Part shown: positions 61,864-64,000 of the stretch, piece after piece
Position numbering within the stretch: the first letter of the stretch is position 1
How the letters are laid out: every line of letters begins with the position of its first letter
Assembly: GCF_017874615.1 (NCBI RefSeq)
Contig: NZ_JAGIKV010000008.1
Coordinates: 62,001-126,000, forward strand
From: Paenibacillus xylanexedens
GTDB taxonomy: Bacteria; Bacillota; Bacilli; Paenibacillales; Paenibacillaceae
Direction: 5' to 3'
Length of the DNA stretch: 64,000 nt
Program-made: the position numbers and the translations under genes
The notes under the pieces: model-generated
The model's database searches: none
What the model was told of the DNA's origin: nothing
What the model saw: the letters and a program-made list of their open reading frames with translations, nothing else

Positions 61864-62442
61864 TTACTTCAACGTGATTTCTTTTTCGGACATGATTTCG
61901 TTCCCCTCATCATTTGTGAAGACAAATGTGGCTTTGCCCCGCTCGCCCTTCATCTCATCCGAATAGATAAAGCCGGAGAATTGTCCATTGCCGCTAAAGT
62001 AAAACCCCTCTTCACCATTTCCACCATGTTCGATGGCTTCCTGTAGCGAATTTACAATCGTCACCGTGTTAGACGTCCACCGCATCTCCGTTAGTGTATA
62101 CCCCTTCGGGACCTGTTTAATTCCAAAATCAAAGCTGTTACCCTCGCTCGGTTTCTCCGTCTGGTCAATGACAATATCAATCTGCTCAGACGGTTCAGTG
62201 GATTCCGATTGAGCCGTAGGCTTGCCCTCATCACCACTGGCACTGCCTTGGTTATTGTTATTCTTCGCATCCGCATTCGGAACAGAGTTTTCTCCAGCTT
62301 CCTCTACGGGTTGCTTCGATTGTGGATAGGCGTGCTCCTGAACCGATTCACCATTATTCTGGACTCCACAGGCACTAACTAAGAGCGAAATGCAGAGCAC
62401 AGACATGCAAAGTGCAGATTTCTTTATATTTATTTTCATCAT
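61864..62442 (-). CDS. Small lipoprotein of unknown function
   Basis: 192 residues. A basic N terminus (MKINIKKSALC) and hydrophobic core lead to the lipobox LVSAC. The next about 70 residues are low-complexity (Asn, Gln, Glu, Ser, Pro), a wall-spanning tether. The C-terminal about 100 residues (FGIKQVPKGYTLTEMRWTSNTVTIVNSLQEAIEHGG...FYFSGNGQFSGFIYSDEMKGERGKATFVFTNDEGNEI) form a beta-rich domain that I do not recognise. Confidence 0.8.
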   Translation of the reverse strand: MMKINIKKSALCMSVLCISLLVSACGVQNNGESVQEHAYPQSKQPVEEAGENSVPNADAKNNNNQGSASGDEGKPTAQSESTEPSEQIDIVIDQTEKPSEGNSFDFGIKQVPKGYTLTEMRWTSNTVTIVNSLQEAIEHGGNGEEGFYFSGNGQFSGFIYSDEMKGERGKATFVFTNDEGNEIMSEKEITLK

Positions 62443-62537
62443 CTACTTCTCCCTTCATCCATTTACAGCACATATATCTATATCAGTTGAACTAGTCATT
62501 TACACGATAACGGAGAGGACAGAAAAAACCTGAAAAA

Positions 62538-62647
62538 GCGAAGCGTTCGCCTAAAAGCTTTCTGAAAGAAAGCTGCATCGGAAGCATACGCTATCCCCGG
62601 ATTTTCCCTTTAAGAAAAGGGAATCAAAAAATCTGGGGATAACAGCG
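62538..62647. repeat. Three-hairpin structured element
   Basis: Within a gene-free 400-bp stretch there are three successive hairpins: GCGAA/TTCGC (62538-62550), AGCTTTC/GAAAGCT (62556-62574), and a long one. In the last, TATCCCCGGATTT (62592-62604) pairs with AAATCTGGGGATA (62629-62641), continued by inner TTCCCTTT/AAAGGGAA (62604-62611 with 62616-62623). The pattern suggests a dispersed repeat or structured RNA. Confidence 0.6.
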
Positions 62648-62847
62648 ATTGGAAGGTTATTCTGTCATCGTAGTGTCAGTGTAAATATTCTTTAGTTCAA
62701 CTTATATAGCACGCCACTTATTAATCACTACACCATATCGTCCCACATGAAGCTCCATTATATGTAAATGATTAATAAATTCAGTATGTAACTGCACCTC
62801 GATGAATAAAAAAAGAACTCTGTTCATGACGTCATGCACCGTTTATT

Positions 62848-63225
62848 TTATCGATCAAATCCAGGCAAGACCAACACTTGTCCAATCTGAATGGCGTTAT
62901 GCTCAATTTTGTTCACTTTCTTGATAGCTTCTACATACACACGAGTGTCCATCTGCTGAGGTTTATGTGCCAATGAAATGCCCCACAGTGTATCTCCCTG
63001 AGATACAACGATCTGGTCCCCCGATAATAATTGCTCATCTCCGGCAAATGCAGTGAATACAGCACTACACCCTATGATTATAATTAGAGTTATAGTTACG
63101 ATCTTCATTAGCCAGGTTGGCGTCTTCACACGCTGCATGAAATGATCTTTAACATACACGGTGCGAGACTCGGACGTTTTGGTATAAACGGATTCATAAA
63201 TACTTTTGTACGTAGAATATCTCAT
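62848..63225 (-). CDS. LysM-domain membrane protein (YneA-like)
   Basis: 125 residues from the ATG at 63223-63225, preceded by GGAGGTCGACTAGA. A cytoplasmic basic segment and one transmembrane helix (about 37-60, MKIVTITLIIIIGCSAVFTAFA) precede a single LysM domain (about 70-123, IVVSQGDTLWGISLAHKP, KVNKIEHNAIQIGQVLVLPG). The layout and size are those of B. subtilis YneA, the SOS-induced division inhibitor. It is divergent from ada. I did not find a clear LexA box. Confidence 0.82.
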   Translation of the reverse strand: MRYSTYKSIYESVYTKTSESRTVYVKDHFMQRVKTPTWLMKIVTITLIIIIGCSAVFTAFAGDEQLLSGDQIVVSQGDTLWGISLAHKPQQMDTRVYVEAIKKVNKIEHNAIQIGQVLVLPGFDR

Positions 63226-63529
63226 TCTAGTCGACCTCCAAACTTTCATTCCGCTAATCTTTAATTTCATGTTTACCTATGTATTTTTCATATAACAATG
63301 AATGATCAATAACTCACTTTTTCACCATATAGGTATCTTTGCCTAAGTTTCCCTGCCCTGATAGGTCTATACTACCAGTTCACTCTAAACAAATTCTGAA
63401 CAACCGAATTTCAATGTTATATCCGATTTAATCTATCCAATATTCATGCCTGATTTTCGGCGATGCTTGCTGCAACGTTTTTCTATAATAGGTATAGATA
63501 AAGATTCTAATGAGTAAGGACGTGCCCCC
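63226..63529. other. Divergent region between the LysM-protein and ada genes
   Basis: About 300 bp, AT-rich, without a gene. A TATAAT (63484-63489) may be the -10 box of ada; a -35 box at proper distance is not evident. No canonical LexA box (CGAACNNNNGTTCG) is seen. Confidence 0.45.
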
Positions 63530-64000
63530 ATGATTTCTGCTGATCTGAAGGAACAATATTACGAGGCGCTTGTGGCCAAGGATTCGGAATACGAGGGTTT
63601 ATTCTATGTTGGAGTCCGAACCACAGGTGTGTTCTGTCGTCCCACATGCCCTGCGCGAAAGCCAAAATTCGAAAACTGCGAATTCTATGAAACGGCACAG
63701 CAGGCACTTCTGGCCTCTTATCGCCCTTGCCAGCGCTGTCGTCCACTTTCTCACCCTAACCAAGTATCCGATGTCGTTCGCATATTAGTGGAAGCTGTGG
63801 AGAAAAATCCGGAGAAACGCTGGAAAGGACAGGATTTCAAGGCCCTCTCCATCGACGAATCCACGGCTCGCCGACAGTTCAAGAAGCGGTTCGGCATGAC
63901 CTTTGTAGAATATGCTCGCGCTCGCCGCATGGGACTTGCCCTGAAAAATATTCGCTCCGGCCGCACCGTGATTGATAGCCAATTATCTACCGGATATGAA
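63530..64000 (+). CDS. ada: Ada-type methylphosphotriester-DNA methyltransferase/AraC regulator, N-terminal part
   Basis: Frame from the ATG at 63530 to the right edge (157 codons, 3' end missing). The N-terminal Ada zinc domain (about 1-85) carries its four cysteines in GVFCRPTCPARKP (C38, C42) and RPCQRCRP (C69, C72). One of these is the methyl acceptor from DNA phosphotriesters. An AraC helix-turn-helix follows (about 100-157; DESTARRQFKKRFGMTFVEYARARRM). AAGGACG precedes the ATG. Whether a C-terminal O6-methylguanine methyltransferase is fused cannot be seen. Confidence 0.9.
   Translation, partial: MISADLKEQYYEALVAKDSEYEGLFYVGVRTTGVFCRPTCPARKPKFENCEFYETAQQALLASYRPCQRCRPLSHPNQVSDVVRILVEAVEKNPEKRWKGQDFKALSIDESTARRQFKKRFGMTFVEYARARRMGLALKNIRSGRTVIDSQLSTGYE

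Noticed and set aside
1-64000. CRISPR array, prophage, transposon, tRNA or rRNA genes
   Set aside because: No regularly spaced direct repeats, no transposase or integrase frames, and no tRNA- or rRNA-like sequence were seen.

Overview
The window looks like a chromosomal segment of a Paenibacillus or close relative. GC content is moderate. There is a very large SLH-domain cell-surface protein, GH18 chitinases with CBM5/12 and Fn3 modules, MsmX-dependent-type sugar ABC importers without their own ATPase, strong AGGAGG ribosome sites, and RlmN, GreA and DdlR-Ddl proteins of Bacillales type. I see no rRNA, tRNA, CRISPR, insertion sequence or prophage. The first gene (aldo/keto reductase) and the last (Ada) run off the window edges.

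Layout. 1-11.7 kb is a polysaccharide-degrading block. It holds two adjacent GH18 chitinases with mirrored domain order, then a leftward pectin/rhamnogalacturonan operon: two permeases, a lipoprotein binding protein, a LacI regulator, a GH105 unsaturated glycuronyl hydrolase and an intracellular pectin methylesterase. Its leader carries two copies of a LacI-type operator and a CcpA cre match. 11.7-15.7 kb holds an AraC regulator divergent from a fosmidomycin-type MFS pump, an ABC ATPase and a methyltransferase. 15.8-20.0 kb is an exopolysaccharide locus resembling B. subtilis ydaJKM: a MarR regulator, a GH8-like membrane protein, a degenerate GGDEF protein that keeps the c-di-GMP I-site, a 47-residue membrane protein, and a family 2 glycosyltransferase.

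20-31 kb is mostly housekeeping: GNAT, rlmN, an NSS symporter, greA, arylamine N-acetyltransferase, Sfp-type phosphopantetheinyl transferase, a Bax-inhibitor-1 family protein, a GIY-YIG protein, and a MocR regulator (DdlR-like) with ddl and a GNAT. 31-48 kb is a mosaic of small transcription units: SDRs, a GNAT-GNAT-pentapeptide-repeat fusion, a stalk-domain lipoprotein with an apparent ATT start, DUF1877, DUF4385 with a TerD-VWA protein, a TetR/SDR pair with two matching operators, an LLM oxidoreductase, PhnA, VanZ-RDD, a carboxylesterase, and a probable parS site at 46.27 kb.

46.4-51.9 kb is one leftward operon with an Ugp-like importer followed by a HAD phosphatase, an SMR transporter and a metallophosphoesterase. 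A GbsR-like regulator is divergent from it. 52.9-57.4 kb carries an unrecognised 239-residue protein and the 1199-residue SLH protein. 57.6-64 kb carries an SDR remnant, Lrp-glycerate kinase, a VOC protein, a papain-like permuted amidase, a CdsA-like membrane protein, a lipoprotein, a multi-hairpin element, and a LysM protein divergent from ada.

Many starts were moved from the longest-ORF position on the basis of Shine-Dalgarno spacing, and three small genes (17103-17246, 35607-35735, 33732-33863) were added by hand. The strongest leads are the c-di-GMP polysaccharide locus with its tiny membrane protein, the matched operator pairs, the parS candidate, and the phosphate-themed importer operon.
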